Under the pieces are notes generated by a model, which saw only the letters and a program-made list of their open reading frames with translations, was not told the DNA's origin and did no database searches. A DNA stretch of 64,000 nucleotides, from NCBI RefSeq assembly GCF_900155385.1, contig NZ_LT699745.1, positions 1,254,946-1,318,945 on the forward strand, in the 5' to 3' direction. Source of the DNA: Vreelandella massiliensis (lineage in GTDB: Bacteria > Pseudomonadota > Gammaproteobacteria > Pseudomonadales > Halomonadaceae). Shown one piece after another: positions 37,504 through 45,585 of this stretch. The position numbers and the translations under genes are program-made. Each line of letters starts with the position of its first letter. The first letter of the stretch is position 1.

Positions 37504-37554
37504 TTTATCGGCCAAGGCTTTTTGTTGTCAACTTGGTTTTTATCATTGGTTTAC
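37504..37554 (-). promoter_or_regulatory. bio operon promoter with BirA-like operator
   Basis: On the minus strand a sigma70 promoter reads TTGACA (37526-37531), a 16-base spacer and GATAAA (37504-37509), about 36 bases before bioB. The -35 box is part of a BirA-type operator: on the plus strand TTGTCAAC (37525-37532), 15 bases, then GGTTTACG (37548-37555), close to the E. coli half sites TTGTAAACC and GGTTTACAA. Biotinoyl-AMP-bound BirA would then block the -35 box. An additional AAGTTGAC at 37489 pairs with GTCAACTT. Confidence 0.75.
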
Positions 37555-37631
37555 GCAAGTGCCGGCATCAGCTTAATAAGGCAGCAGTGCGCATAGGCGC
37601 TTTTATCTCAGCCCAAACTTCGCCAATGTGA

Positions 37632-37659
37632 TTGACCCCGAAGGTGAAATCCGTATAAT
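37632..37659 (+). promoter_or_regulatory. Promoter of tRNA-Leu
   Basis: TTGACC (37632-37637), a 16-base spacer and a consensus TATAAT (37654-37659) end 11 bases before the tRNA, a typical strong stable-RNA promoter. Confidence 0.85.
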
Positions 37660-37670
37660 GCCCAGCCATT

Positions 37671-37757
37671 GCCGGTGTGGCGGAATTGGTAGACGCAGCG
37701 GATTCAAAATCCGCCGCTGTAAAAGGCGTGTCAGTTCGAGTCTGACCACCGGCACCA
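37671..37757 (+). tRNA. tRNA-Leu (CAA)
   Basis: An 87-base class II tRNA with encoded CCA end. The acceptor arms GCCGGTG and CACCGGC pair. The anticodon stem GCGGA/TCCGC holds the loop TTCAAAA with anticodon CAA, reading UUG. A long variable arm is present, the TTCGAGT T-loop follows, and the D-arm reads GGCGGAATTGGTAGACGC. It has its own promoter and terminator and no tRNA neighbours. Confidence 0.96.
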
Positions 37758-37767
37758 CTTTAAAATC

Positions 37768-37789
37768 AGGCGCTTAGGCGCCTTTTTTT
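37768..37789 (+). terminator. Terminator of tRNA-Leu
   Basis: AGGCGC and GCGCCT form a 6-bp stem with a TTAG loop followed by seven T, ten bases after the tRNA end. Confidence 0.88.
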
Positions 37790-37879
37790 GTGTCTGATGT
37801 TTTTGTCAGTCGACAAAGCACAGCACAAAACGCAAAGTAACCTTCCCATTAGTCGATAAACATACTGTGGCGAAGGCGG

Positions 37880-38557
37880 ATGTTGACCCCCTCTCTTTAT
37901 TCGGTCGAAACAGTGCTCGCGCTTATGCTGATTGGTGCGTCGTGGGCGACGCTGTTCGATCGGCTTCTGCTGCGCGCTTGTGTGATGTTTGTGGTCTTCG
38001 CACTAGCGTTGACGCTTGCCTGGTGGCTCCTTGAAGCGCCTTGGCTCGCCCTCGCCGAGCTGCTCTTGGGCGCGGTGCTAACGCCAGCGGCGCTCTTCTA
38101 TGCCTTGGGCGTGCTGCCGCTGGGTTCGCCGCTATTGCCTAAGCGCGATTGGCGGGTAGAAACCTGGCCACACGCCGGTGTTCGGGTGTTACTGGCGCTA
38201 GGATGGTTGGTGCTTTTACTCTTGGCACTCTATACCTTGACGCCTACCTTTTCCGATGTCTTCGAGGAGAGTCCACTAATGGTGGCAGGCGCCATTATGG
38301 TCGCCAGTGGCTTGGGAGCTTTTGCGCTGCACCGTCATTCATTACGTCGCTTATTGGCATTCAATGTACTGGGGTCGGGCGTGTTTCTACTGTTGGCAGG
38401 GCTTGCGGGTACGCTAATCAAAGCGCAGGCGTTGATTATGGTCGGGTTGTTGGTGGCTTGGTTGGGCACGCTACTCGGGTCTTTGTTGATACGGCGTATC
38501 TATTGGCTGCAGGGCCAACGGAGCCTAACGGGTGGTGGCGAGAGGGAGGCGGGATGA
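37880..38557 (+). CDS. DUF4040 (MbhD/MrpB-like) and NuoK/MrpC-like fusion membrane protein
   Basis: Inner-membrane protein of 225 residues with about seven helices and two parts. Residues about 10-75 resemble the DUF4040/MbhD region of Mrp and Mbh complexes, with the conserved pattern LAELLLGAVLTPAALFYAL. Residues about 130-215 resemble a NuoK/MrpC subunit, with LLAFNVLGSGVFLLLAG and KAQALIMVGLLVAWLGTLLG. In known Mrp and Mbh complexes these are separate genes. It is first of a four-gene overlapping operon with three NuoL/M/N-like subunits, overlapping the next gene as ATGA. The ATG follows GGCGG. The domain calls are by motif only. Confidence 0.7.
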   Translation: MLTPSLYSVETVLALMLIGASWATLFDRLLLRACVMFVVFALALTLAWWLLEAPWLALAELLLGAVLTPAALFYALGVLPLGSPLLPKRDWRVETWPHAGVRVLLALGWLVLLLLALYTLTPTFSDVFEESPLMVAGAIMVASGLGAFALHRHSLRRLLAFNVLGSGVFLLLAGLAGTLIKAQALIMVGLLVAWLGTLLGSLLIRRIYWLQGQRSLTGGGEREAG

Positions 38558-40044
38558 TCATGCGTTGGGGGCTGTGGGAGGCGCCGCTGCCAGCGCTTAT
38601 GAGTACGCCCTGGCTGATGATGGCCAGCGTGTTACTGCCTGTTTTGCTGGGTGCTTTAGGGGCATGCTTTCCCCCTCGACGCGTTTGGCCGGTGTTATTA
38701 GCCGGTCTATTGGTGATGATGAGCGGCGTAGCGCTGCTGGCCAGCTTCATCACGGCAGGGGTTCAGCAAGTGGTGTTCTCGCTTGGCAGTATTGCGTTTA
38801 CTTTGCGTTTGAACGGCGTCGCGGTGCTGATGCTGCTCGTCACGCAGCTGATTGCGTTGGCAGCGGCGCTGTACACGCCAAGCATGCTTCGGCAAATGCT
38901 CACGCCTACGCTGGGCCGCTGGCTGTGGGGAATGATGGGTGTGCTGGTCGCCACGCTCTCGCTGATCTGGATGGCGGTGGATTTGCTCACGCTCTATTTA
39001 GCACTGGAGCTGATGGGGCTGTCCGCCGTGGGCATGCTGTTGTTATCAGGCAAAAGCGCTGCCTTGGTCGCCGGGATGCGTTACCTACTATTGGCGCTGG
39101 TGGGGTCGCTTTTGTATCTGCTTGGCGTGGCGCTGATCCTGGGACAGTGGGGAACGCTATCGCTGGTGGTGTTGGCGGATCAAGTCAGCCCAGGCCCTGT
39201 GGCCGGGATTGCGGCGGCGCTAATGGGAGCGGGGCTGGCGCTGAAAGCAGCACTCTTCCCTTTGCATGCCTGGTTAGCCCCTGTGCATGGCAACGCTTGG
39301 ACGCCGGTGAGTGCGCTGCACGCAGCGTTGGTCATCAAGGCGTCGCTCTATATGTTACTTATGCTCTGGAGTTTGCTGCTACCGACAAATGCTGCCGTGC
39401 CGGCTCTCGTGGCGATGTTTGGGGCGCTTGCCATCGTATGGGGTGGGTTGACCGCGTGGCGTGCGGAGACGCTCAAAGGGTTGGTGGCTTCTTCCACAGT
39501 GGCACAACTCGGGTATCTCATGTTGGCCTTTCCGCTGTTGCTAGCGCCTTATGTCAGTGCTCAAGCACAACAGTTGGCGTGGGAAGGGTTTTGGCTGCAG
39601 TTGACGGGCCATGCGTTGGCAAAAGCCTCCATGTTCATGGCCGCGGGTAACCTGATTTTTGCCACCGGCGAAAGCACGTTGAAGGGCCTGGCGGGTACCA
39701 GCCGCCGGTTACCCCTTTCACTTTTAGCGTTTGGTCTTGCTTCGGTGACCTTGATGGGGTTGCCGCCGAGTGCTGGGTTCATCGCCAAATGGCAGTTACT
39801 CCACGCGATAATGCTCACCGCTCAGTGGTGGATGATCGTCGTGCTTCTTATCGGCACGTTGTTAACCGCCGCCTATATTTTTCGTCTGTTTCGCTACTCT
39901 TTTATGGAGTCAGCCCCGCGCAATGTCTTTAAGCCACTTTCGTTGGAGATGAACGTGATGGCGCTCTTTTTGGCGCTAGCCTCACTGTTGTTGGGCCTGT
40001 TTGCCTACTGGCCTTTGTGGCTGTTGCAGGGCAGTGGCGTATGA
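38554..40044 (+). CDS. NuoN/MrpD-like proton-translocating subunit
   Basis: Membrane protein of 496 residues with about 14 helices, of the proton_antipo_M family shared by complex I and Mrp antiporters. Charged residues needed for ion translocation are visible: the TM5 Glu in LYLALELMGLS, the TM7 Lys in GAGLALKAALFPLHAWL and a Lys in FIAKWQLLHA. HAALVIKASLY is the conserved TM8 loop. ATG 38554 overlaps the upstream stop and follows GAGGGAGGCGGG. Mrp-type antiport or coupling to an unknown partner are both possible. Confidence 0.82.
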   Translation: MIMRWGLWEAPLPALMSTPWLMMASVLLPVLLGALGACFPPRRVWPVLLAGLLVMMSGVALLASFITAGVQQVVFSLGSIAFTLRLNGVAVLMLLVTQLIALAAALYTPSMLRQMLTPTLGRWLWGMMGVLVATLSLIWMAVDLLTLYLALELMGLSAVGMLLLSGKSAALVAGMRYLLLALVGSLLYLLGVALILGQWGTLSLVVLADQVSPGPVAGIAAALMGAGLALKAALFPLHAWLAPVHGNAWTPVSALHAALVIKASLYMLLMLWSLLLPTNAAVPALVAMFGALAIVWGGLTAWRAETLKGLVASSTVAQLGYLMLAFPLLLAPYVSAQAQQLAWEGFWLQLTGHALAKASMFMAAGNLIFATGESTLKGLAGTSRRLPLSLLAFGLASVTLMGLPPSAGFIAKWQLLHAIMLTAQWWMIVVLLIGTLLTAAYIFRLFRYSFMESAPRNVFKPLSLEMNVMALFLALASLLLGLFAYWPLWLLQGSGV

Positions 40045-41546
40045 ACATGGCGTGGCTTCCGGTTGTTGCCCTGGCCATGTCGTTGATGGCCGCGGCGATT
40101 ATTTTCTTGCTGCCGGAAAACGCTTGGCGGCTGCGTACCTGGGTCAACTTGAGTGCCGCGGTGGGTAAAGCTCTCCTGGTGGGGATTATGGTGGTACGCA
40201 TCGTCGGTGGCCAGGAGGATACCTTTAGCCTGCCGGTGGTTGAAGGCGTCACCTTTGTGCTGCGCGCCGACGCGCTGGGGGTAATGTTTGCCGGGTTATC
40301 GTCGATTTTATGGCTATGCACCACGATCTATGCCATTGGCTATTTGGAAGACTCTCCCAACCGCAAGCGCTTTTTTGGTTTCTTTAGCCTCTGTGTCGCC
40401 AGCACACTGGGCATCGCGCTGGCGGGTAATCTTTTCACCTTTTTGATTTTCTACGAAATACTCACTCTCTCAACTTACCCTCTAGTGGTGCACCGTGGGA
40501 ATGACACGGTGCTGGCGGCAGGGCGCGTTTATTTGCGTTACACCATGACCGCGGGAGTGGTGCTGTTTTTAGCGGTGGTATGGCTGCATAGCCTGGCCGG
40601 TAACCTCTCTTTTTCCGAGCCTTCGACGCTTAGTGACTATCTATCAAGCCACGGCATACCGTTAAGCGTGATTTTTGTGCTCTTGGTGGGCGGGTTGGGT
40701 GTCAAAGCGGCGATGGTCCCACTGCATGGATGGCTACCACGCGCCATGGTGGCCCCCGCACCGGTCAGCGCTCTGCTTCATGCGGTGGCGGTGGTCAAGG
40801 CAGGGGCGTTTGGTATCTTGCGCGTGGTGTATGACGTTTACGGCATTGCGCTGACCAGTTCGCTTGGCATGACCACGCTGCTGGCGGTAATGGCCTCGAT
40901 CACTATTATTTACGGCTCCTCGCGAGCGATTGCCCAGCAGGAACTGAAGCCTCTATTGGCTTTTTCGACGATCAGTCAAGTGTCATACGTGCTGTTGGGG
41001 GTGAGCCTCTTGGGGCCCTTTGGCACCATTGGAGCGCTGGTGCATCTTCTCCATCAGGGCTTCATGAAAGTGACGCTGTTCTTTTGTGCGGGCAATTATG
41101 CTGAAGAGCTAGGGATTCACCGGATTGACGACCTCAACGGCGCGGGACGGCGCATGCCGCTGACCAGTATCGCGTTTACGATAGGGGCGTTTGGGATGAT
41201 AGGTCTGCCGCCGATCGCCGGTTTTATCAGCAAATGGTATCTCGGCGTGGGTGCTGTTCAGGCAAATATGCCCATTGTGGTACTCGTGCTGGTGCTGAGC
41301 AGCACATTAAACGCATGTTATTTTTTGCCCGTGCTGCACCGTCTCTGGTTTCGCCAGGGACCATCGCACGGTCAAGGCGAATGGCCTGAGGAGCGCAAGT
41401 TGGGGCGTCTGGAAACCAGTGGCTGGCTGCTATGGCCGGCCATGTTGACGGCGCTTATCAGTGTATTGGCAGGGCTTTTGGCCGGGCTGCCCTTTAGCCC
41501 ATTGGACTGGGCCACGCGGGTAGCGACGCAGGAGTATATGCCATGA
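40041..41546 (+). CDS. NuoM/MrpD-like proton-translocating subunit
   Basis: Membrane protein of 501 residues of the same family, second copy. TM5 Glu is in IFYEILTLSTYPLV, TM7 Lys in GLGVKAAMVPLHGWLPRAM, followed by HAVAVVKAGAFGILRVV, and a TM12 Lys in FISKWYLGVG. QQELKPLLAFSTISQVSYV is the classic central motif. ATG 40041 overlaps the upstream stop (ATGA), and the next gene again overlaps by four bases. All charged positions typical of an active channel are present. Confidence 0.85.
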   Translation: MNMAWLPVVALAMSLMAAAIIFLLPENAWRLRTWVNLSAAVGKALLVGIMVVRIVGGQEDTFSLPVVEGVTFVLRADALGVMFAGLSSILWLCTTIYAIGYLEDSPNRKRFFGFFSLCVASTLGIALAGNLFTFLIFYEILTLSTYPLVVHRGNDTVLAAGRVYLRYTMTAGVVLFLAVVWLHSLAGNLSFSEPSTLSDYLSSHGIPLSVIFVLLVGGLGVKAAMVPLHGWLPRAMVAPAPVSALLHAVAVVKAGAFGILRVVYDVYGIALTSSLGMTTLLAVMASITIIYGSSRAIAQQELKPLLAFSTISQVSYVLLGVSLLGPFGTIGALVHLLHQGFMKVTLFFCAGNYAEELGIHRIDDLNGAGRRMPLTSIAFTIGAFGMIGLPPIAGFISKWYLGVGAVQANMPIVVLVLVLSSTLNACYFLPVLHRLWFRQGPSHGQGEWPEERKLGRLETSGWLLWPAMLTALISVLAGLLAGLPFSPLDWATRVATQEYMP

Positions 41547-43318
41547 GCCTCGTCGATCTGGTGCTACCGTTGGCGCTGGGTTGGCCGCTCGTATTGGCAC
41601 TCAGGAGCCTTGCCTGCTTTTACAACCAATCTCCTGTAAATCAGCCCGTTTATCTCACCTGGGCATGGGTGTCGGCCCCTTGGCCGGCGCTGTTACTGCC
41701 CTTTTTGGGTGAAGCTCAGTGGACCATGGACAGTTGGCTATTGGGCTCGCTATGGGAGCTTGATGCTATCAGCCGCGCTTGGCTGGCGTTTACGGCGCTG
41801 TTATGGAGCTTTTCGGCGCTGTATGCGCGGGGCTATTTCGCCGCTGAACAACAAAAAGCGCAAACGGGGGAAAGCGATGCGCAGCGTCGCATGATGCGTC
41901 TGGCGGTTCTGTGGCCTTTGACGTTGACCGGCAACCTTTTGCTGATCATCGCGGAAGATATCGCCAGCTTCTATCTGGGGTTTGCATTAATGACCTTCGC
42001 CGGTTACGGCCTGGTGGTGCATACCGGCACCCGTCGGGCACTGCATGGCGGCCGTGCCTACCTGATTCTGGCCATACTCGGCGAAGGGTTGATGCTGGGG
42101 GGATTGCTGTGGGGCGCTGGCGAGGCACAAACCGTAACGCTGCCAGGCCTGCGCGAGGGGATTGCCAGCGCTGAACAGGGGGTATGGATGGCCTTACTGC
42201 TGTGGCTTGGGCTGGGTGTGAAAGCGGGCGTGATTGGGCTGCACGTGTGGCTTCCGCTGGCGCATCCGGTGGCACCGGCGCCCGCCAGTGCGGTGCTTAG
42301 CGGAGCGGTGATCAAAGCGGGCTTGTTAGGCTGGCTTAACGTGCTGCCGCTTGGCGTGTTAGAGGCTCACGGTGACTTTGCCGTGCTGGGGCGTTTTATG
42401 CTGGTCTTAGGGTTAGTCGCGGCGTTTGGAGCGGCGCTCTATGGCGTTTGGCAGCGTCACCCAAAAGCCGTACTGGCATACTCCAGCATCAGCCAGATGG
42501 GAATGCTCACAGCGCTGGTAGCGATGGGCTTGATTGCCCCTGCTACCTGGCCGCTTCTGTTGCCGGCGATTGTGCTTTTTGCCGCGCACCATGCCCTGAC
42601 AAAGGGGGCGCTGTTTATGGGCACGGGCCTCAGTGAGCATCCGCCGCGTATGCCAAAGGTGTTACTGTTTGGGGGGTTGGCATTGCCTGGACTCTCCTTG
42701 GCGGGCGCAATCGGTGCCGGCATGGTAAGCAAATGGAGCATAAAAAGCGCACTTTATGCGCATGAGCACACAGGGCTGATGACGCTTTTAACCGTTGCCG
42801 CCGTGGGTACCTCGCTGCTGATGAGTGCCACGCTTTGGCGTCAGTGGCAGCAGTGGGGCGAGCCAGGAAGTAACGCCTGCTCGCTTGGTGGCTGGTTAGC
42901 CGCGATCATGGCCGCGCTGCTCACACCGTTATGGCTGCCGCTTCCACCCGATAGCCTTGAGTTTCCATCGGTGAGTGAATGGTGGGGCTTGATATGGCCC
43001 TATGTCGCCGGCGTAGGGTTAGTGACGGTGGGATTAGGGCTATTACGTCGCTGGCCGGTGTCGGACGTTCGCCTACCGGCAGGGGATGCGTGGTGGTTGT
43101 ATGCTTCTTGGGCGGCATGGGTGCTGACGCGTGTTCAAGCGCAGGCCGAGAATTTATCCGCGCGTAAAAAGCGTACGGTGAAAGCCTGCTTGCGGGCTGA
43201 GCAACGCATGATGCGGATACTGGCACGCATCATTTCCTACGAAGTCTGGATGCGCCAGCACACAAGCGGCCTGATGATGGCGCTGGCGCTGGTGTTTGCC
43301 TTGTTGATGCTACTTTAG
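41543..43318 (+). CDS. NuoL/HyfB-like subunit with altered TM5
   Basis: Membrane protein of 591 residues and about 16 helices, third proton_antipo_M protein of the operon. TM7 reads GLGVKAGVIGLHVWLPLAHP, then SGAVIKAGLLGWLNVL, and TM12 MVSKWSIKSALY. The TM5 position that is Glu in its two neighbours reads SFYLGFALMTFAGYGLVV, so Ala or Met replaces the Glu. A long C-terminal part holds a basic segment (ARKKRTVKACLRAEQRMMR) and a final helix. It ends the operon 33 bases before the histidine kinase gene. Confidence 0.8.
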   Translation: MSLVDLVLPLALGWPLVLALRSLACFYNQSPVNQPVYLTWAWVSAPWPALLLPFLGEAQWTMDSWLLGSLWELDAISRAWLAFTALLWSFSALYARGYFAAEQQKAQTGESDAQRRMMRLAVLWPLTLTGNLLLIIAEDIASFYLGFALMTFAGYGLVVHTGTRRALHGGRAYLILAILGEGLMLGGLLWGAGEAQTVTLPGLREGIASAEQGVWMALLLWLGLGVKAGVIGLHVWLPLAHPVAPAPASAVLSGAVIKAGLLGWLNVLPLGVLEAHGDFAVLGRFMLVLGLVAAFGAALYGVWQRHPKAVLAYSSISQMGMLTALVAMGLIAPATWPLLLPAIVLFAAHHALTKGALFMGTGLSEHPPRMPKVLLFGGLALPGLSLAGAIGAGMVSKWSIKSALYAHEHTGLMTLLTVAAVGTSLLMSATLWRQWQQWGEPGSNACSLGGWLAAIMAALLTPLWLPLPPDSLEFPSVSEWWGLIWPYVAGVGLVTVGLGLLRRWPVSDVRLPAGDAWWLYASWAAWVLTRVQAQAENLSARKKRTVKACLRAEQRMMRILARIISYEVWMRQHTSGLMMALALVFALLMLL

Positions 43319-43351
43319 CAATATAAAAATAAGCCAAGTAAGGGGGAGTTG

Positions 43352-44203
43352 ATGCCAAACCGTTCCACACTGTCCAATCAGGCCTTGATAGAAGAGCTTG
43401 ATAGCGCGCAGGCGTACCTGTTGCAGTCAGAAAAGCTGGCCTCCATTGGCCAGTTAGCGGCAGGGGTGGCGCATGAGATCAATAACCCGGTGGGGTATGT
43501 CTTCTCCAATTTGACGACCCTTGCCGATTACGTCCAAGAGTTAATCAAGCTAATCGATACCATCGATAACGTCTCCTCTCTGGATGAGTTGAAGCGCTTC
43601 AAGCAAATGAGCGATTACGCCTATATTCGCAGCGACGTTCAGGATTTGATTCGCGAGTCTGAGGAGGGTATCGAACGGGTTAAAAGCATCATCACGGCGC
43701 TTAAGGATTTTTCGCATATTGAAGAGGATACGTTTAGCTACGCGGATATCCATCGCGGCATCGACACCACGCTGAACCTGGTGAACAACGAAATCAAATA
43801 CAAAGCCGACGTGAAGAAAGCGTTTTCCGAGTTGCCCGAGGTGGAGTGCTTGCCGTCGCAGCTCAACCAGGTGGTACTGAACCTGTTGACCAATGCCGCC
43901 CATGCGATTGAAAGTCGCGGCACGATTTACGTGCGTACCGGCCAGGAAGGCGATCTCGTTTGGTTTGAAATTGAGGATACCGGCAAAGGCATCTCTCAGG
44001 AGCAGATTCCACGTTTATTCGAACCTTTTTACACCACCAAGCCCATGGGCGAAGGCACGGGGCTTGGACTTTCACTCTCCTACAGCATTGTGACCAAGCA
44101 CAGCGGCGATATTGAGGTCTTCAGCGAGCCGGGCGCGGGCACACGTTTTCGCGTTTGGCTACCGATTCACCAAGACGCGCGACCGCGGGAGGCGAGCGAA
44201 TGA
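43352..44203 (+). CDS. Soluble sensor histidine kinase
   Basis: Histidine kinase of 283 residues without membrane segments or a recognisable sensor domain. The phospho-acceptor is H41 in GVAHEINNPVGYV; the N-box is LNQVVLNLLTNAAHAIE, and the G-boxes are DTGKGIS and GEGTGLGLSLSYSI. The N-terminal 30 residues are a short coiled coil, so the signal probably comes from a partner. ATG 43352 lies behind GGGGGAG; a TTG three bases earlier is an alternative. It overlaps the response regulator gene as ATGA and lies 33 bases after the antiporter operon. Confidence 0.9.
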   Translation: MPNRSTLSNQALIEELDSAQAYLLQSEKLASIGQLAAGVAHEINNPVGYVFSNLTTLADYVQELIKLIDTIDNVSSLDELKRFKQMSDYAYIRSDVQDLIRESEEGIERVKSIITALKDFSHIEEDTFSYADIHRGIDTTLNLVNNEIKYKADVKKAFSELPEVECLPSQLNQVVLNLLTNAAHAIESRGTIYVRTGQEGDLVWFEIEDTGKGISQEQIPRLFEPFYTTKPMGEGTGLGLSLSYSIVTKHSGDIEVFSEPGAGTRFRVWLPIHQDARPREASE

Positions 44204-45540
44204 GTCAATCGGCCAGGGTATTGATCGTTGATGATGAACCGAATGTGCTGAGCGCCCTACGGCGGGTACTACGAGGCGAGACGTATCGCGTTCAGACGGC
44301 TAGCAGCGGTGAAGAAGCGCTGGAAATACTGGCTGACGAGCCCACCAACGTCGTGGTTTCGGACAGCAAAATGCCTGGTATGGACGGTGCTGAACTCTTG
44401 AGCCGCGTTCAAGCCCGCTACCCCGACTGCATCCGCATACTGCTCACCGGTCATCAAGATTTAGAGGCGGTGACGCGCGCGATTAACGATGGTCATATCT
44501 ACCATTACATTGCGAAGCCGTGGAACGATGACGATTTACGCTTCAATTTGCGCCAGGCGGTTGCCTTCCACGAAAGCGAGCAAGAGCGCCAGCGGCTAGA
44601 GGCGCTGACCCACGCACAAAATGAAGAGCTTAAGCGCTTTAACAGCGAACTCGAAGCGCGGGTTGAGGCGCGCACCTCGGAGCTACAGCAGGTGGCGAGC
44701 CAGCTTGATAGCGCCCACGAAGCACTCAAGCGCAGCTATGTCACCACCACCCGGGTGTTTTCGTCGCTGATTAATATGCGCTTACCCAAGCAGCATCAAA
44801 CCAATAGCCAAATTACCCAGGTGATCAAGGCATTTTTGCAAGTTCATCCGGTGGATGAAGCGCTAAACCGTGACCTGCTGATGGCCGCCTCGCTGTATAA
44901 CCTGGGCAAGCTTGGCTGGGACGACCACCTGCTTGGGCTTGCGTCGGAGAAGATGTTTGGCGATGACCGCGACCGCTACCAGAAATATCCTGAAACGGCG
45001 GGTGAGCTGTTGATGGCGCTGGAGCCTTTGCAAGGCGCGGCCAAGCTGATCCGCCACCATCAAGAGCGCTGGAATGGCAGTGGCTTTCCTGATCACCTTA
45101 AAGAGGAGGCGATCCCTTGGGGGGCGCGCCTGCTGCGCTTATGCGTCGATTTTATTGAGCTGCAACGCGGGCTGATGCTGGATCGCCACGTGAGCCGCGA
45201 TAATGCCCTTATGCTGCTCGAAAAGCTCTCGGGCCGGGTGTACGATCCGGCGCTAAGCCGCGAGCTGGTGGCGTTTTTGCACGACCACGCGCCGGATATG
45301 GGCATTACCGATGCCTCGGTATTGGCGCTGAGTACCGATAAGCTGGAGCCGGGCATGATCCTGGTGCGCGACTTGCACTCCAAAGCGGGGCATTTGCTGC
45401 TGAATGAAGGTCGCGAATTGACCGCAGGGCTGATCGATAAGCTTATCAGCTTCGAGAGCACCGAATCGATCCGCTACACCCTGCTGGTGCGCACGCCGGA
45501 TGAAGAGGCGCTGGTTGACGATGAAGAAACGGAAACCTAA
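44200..45540 (+). CDS. Response regulator with degenerate HD-GYP domain
   Basis: 446-residue regulator. The receiver domain (residues 7-125) has the acidic pair D11-D12, the phospho-acceptor D55 in VVVSDSKMPGMDG and the conserved Lys in YIAKPW. A coiled coil follows (about 140-185). Residues 190-400 fold like an HD-GYP c-di-GMP phosphodiesterase. Where active enzymes have LHDIGK this protein has LYNLGK (Y233, N234), so the HD dyad is lost; HHQERWNGSGFP (H286-P297) keeps the two His but has GFP for GYP. Catalysis is therefore unlikely, and a scaffold or ligand-sensing role is inferred. ATG 44200 overlaps the kinase stop and follows GGGAGG. Confidence 0.85.
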   Translation: MSQSARVLIVDDEPNVLSALRRVLRGETYRVQTASSGEEALEILADEPTNVVVSDSKMPGMDGAELLSRVQARYPDCIRILLTGHQDLEAVTRAINDGHIYHYIAKPWNDDDLRFNLRQAVAFHESEQERQRLEALTHAQNEELKRFNSELEARVEARTSELQQVASQLDSAHEALKRSYVTTTRVFSSLINMRLPKQHQTNSQITQVIKAFLQVHPVDEALNRDLLMAASLYNLGKLGWDDHLLGLASEKMFGDDRDRYQKYPETAGELLMALEPLQGAAKLIRHHQERWNGSGFPDHLKEEAIPWGARLLRLCVDFIELQRGLMLDRHVSRDNALMLLEKLSGRVYDPALSRELVAFLHDHAPDMGITDASVLALSTDKLEPGMILVRDLHSKAGHLLLNEGRELTAGLIDKLISFESTESIRYTLLVRTPDEEALVDDEETET

Positions 45541-45570
45541 CCCCTTCCCGCCGATGTAGGCAGGAAGGGG
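45541..45570. terminator. Hairpin between convergent genes
   Basis: CCCCTTCC and GGAAGGGG pair over an imperfect inner part, directly after the stop of the response regulator and 15 bases before the phoH stop. There is no T run, so this is a weak or bidirectional terminator at best. Confidence 0.4.
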
Positions 45571-45585
45571 TGGAAAGACATGGGT

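Noticed and set aside
37671..37757. tRNA-Leu as an integration site of an island
   Set aside because: No duplicated tRNA 3' end and no integrase gene were seen downstream; the following antiporter operon shows no sign of an element boundary.
38532..39650. Open frame of 372 codons on the plus strand
   Set aside because: Out-of-register reading of the 496-residue antiporter-like gene; Cys/Gly/Arg-rich with no hydrophobic pattern.
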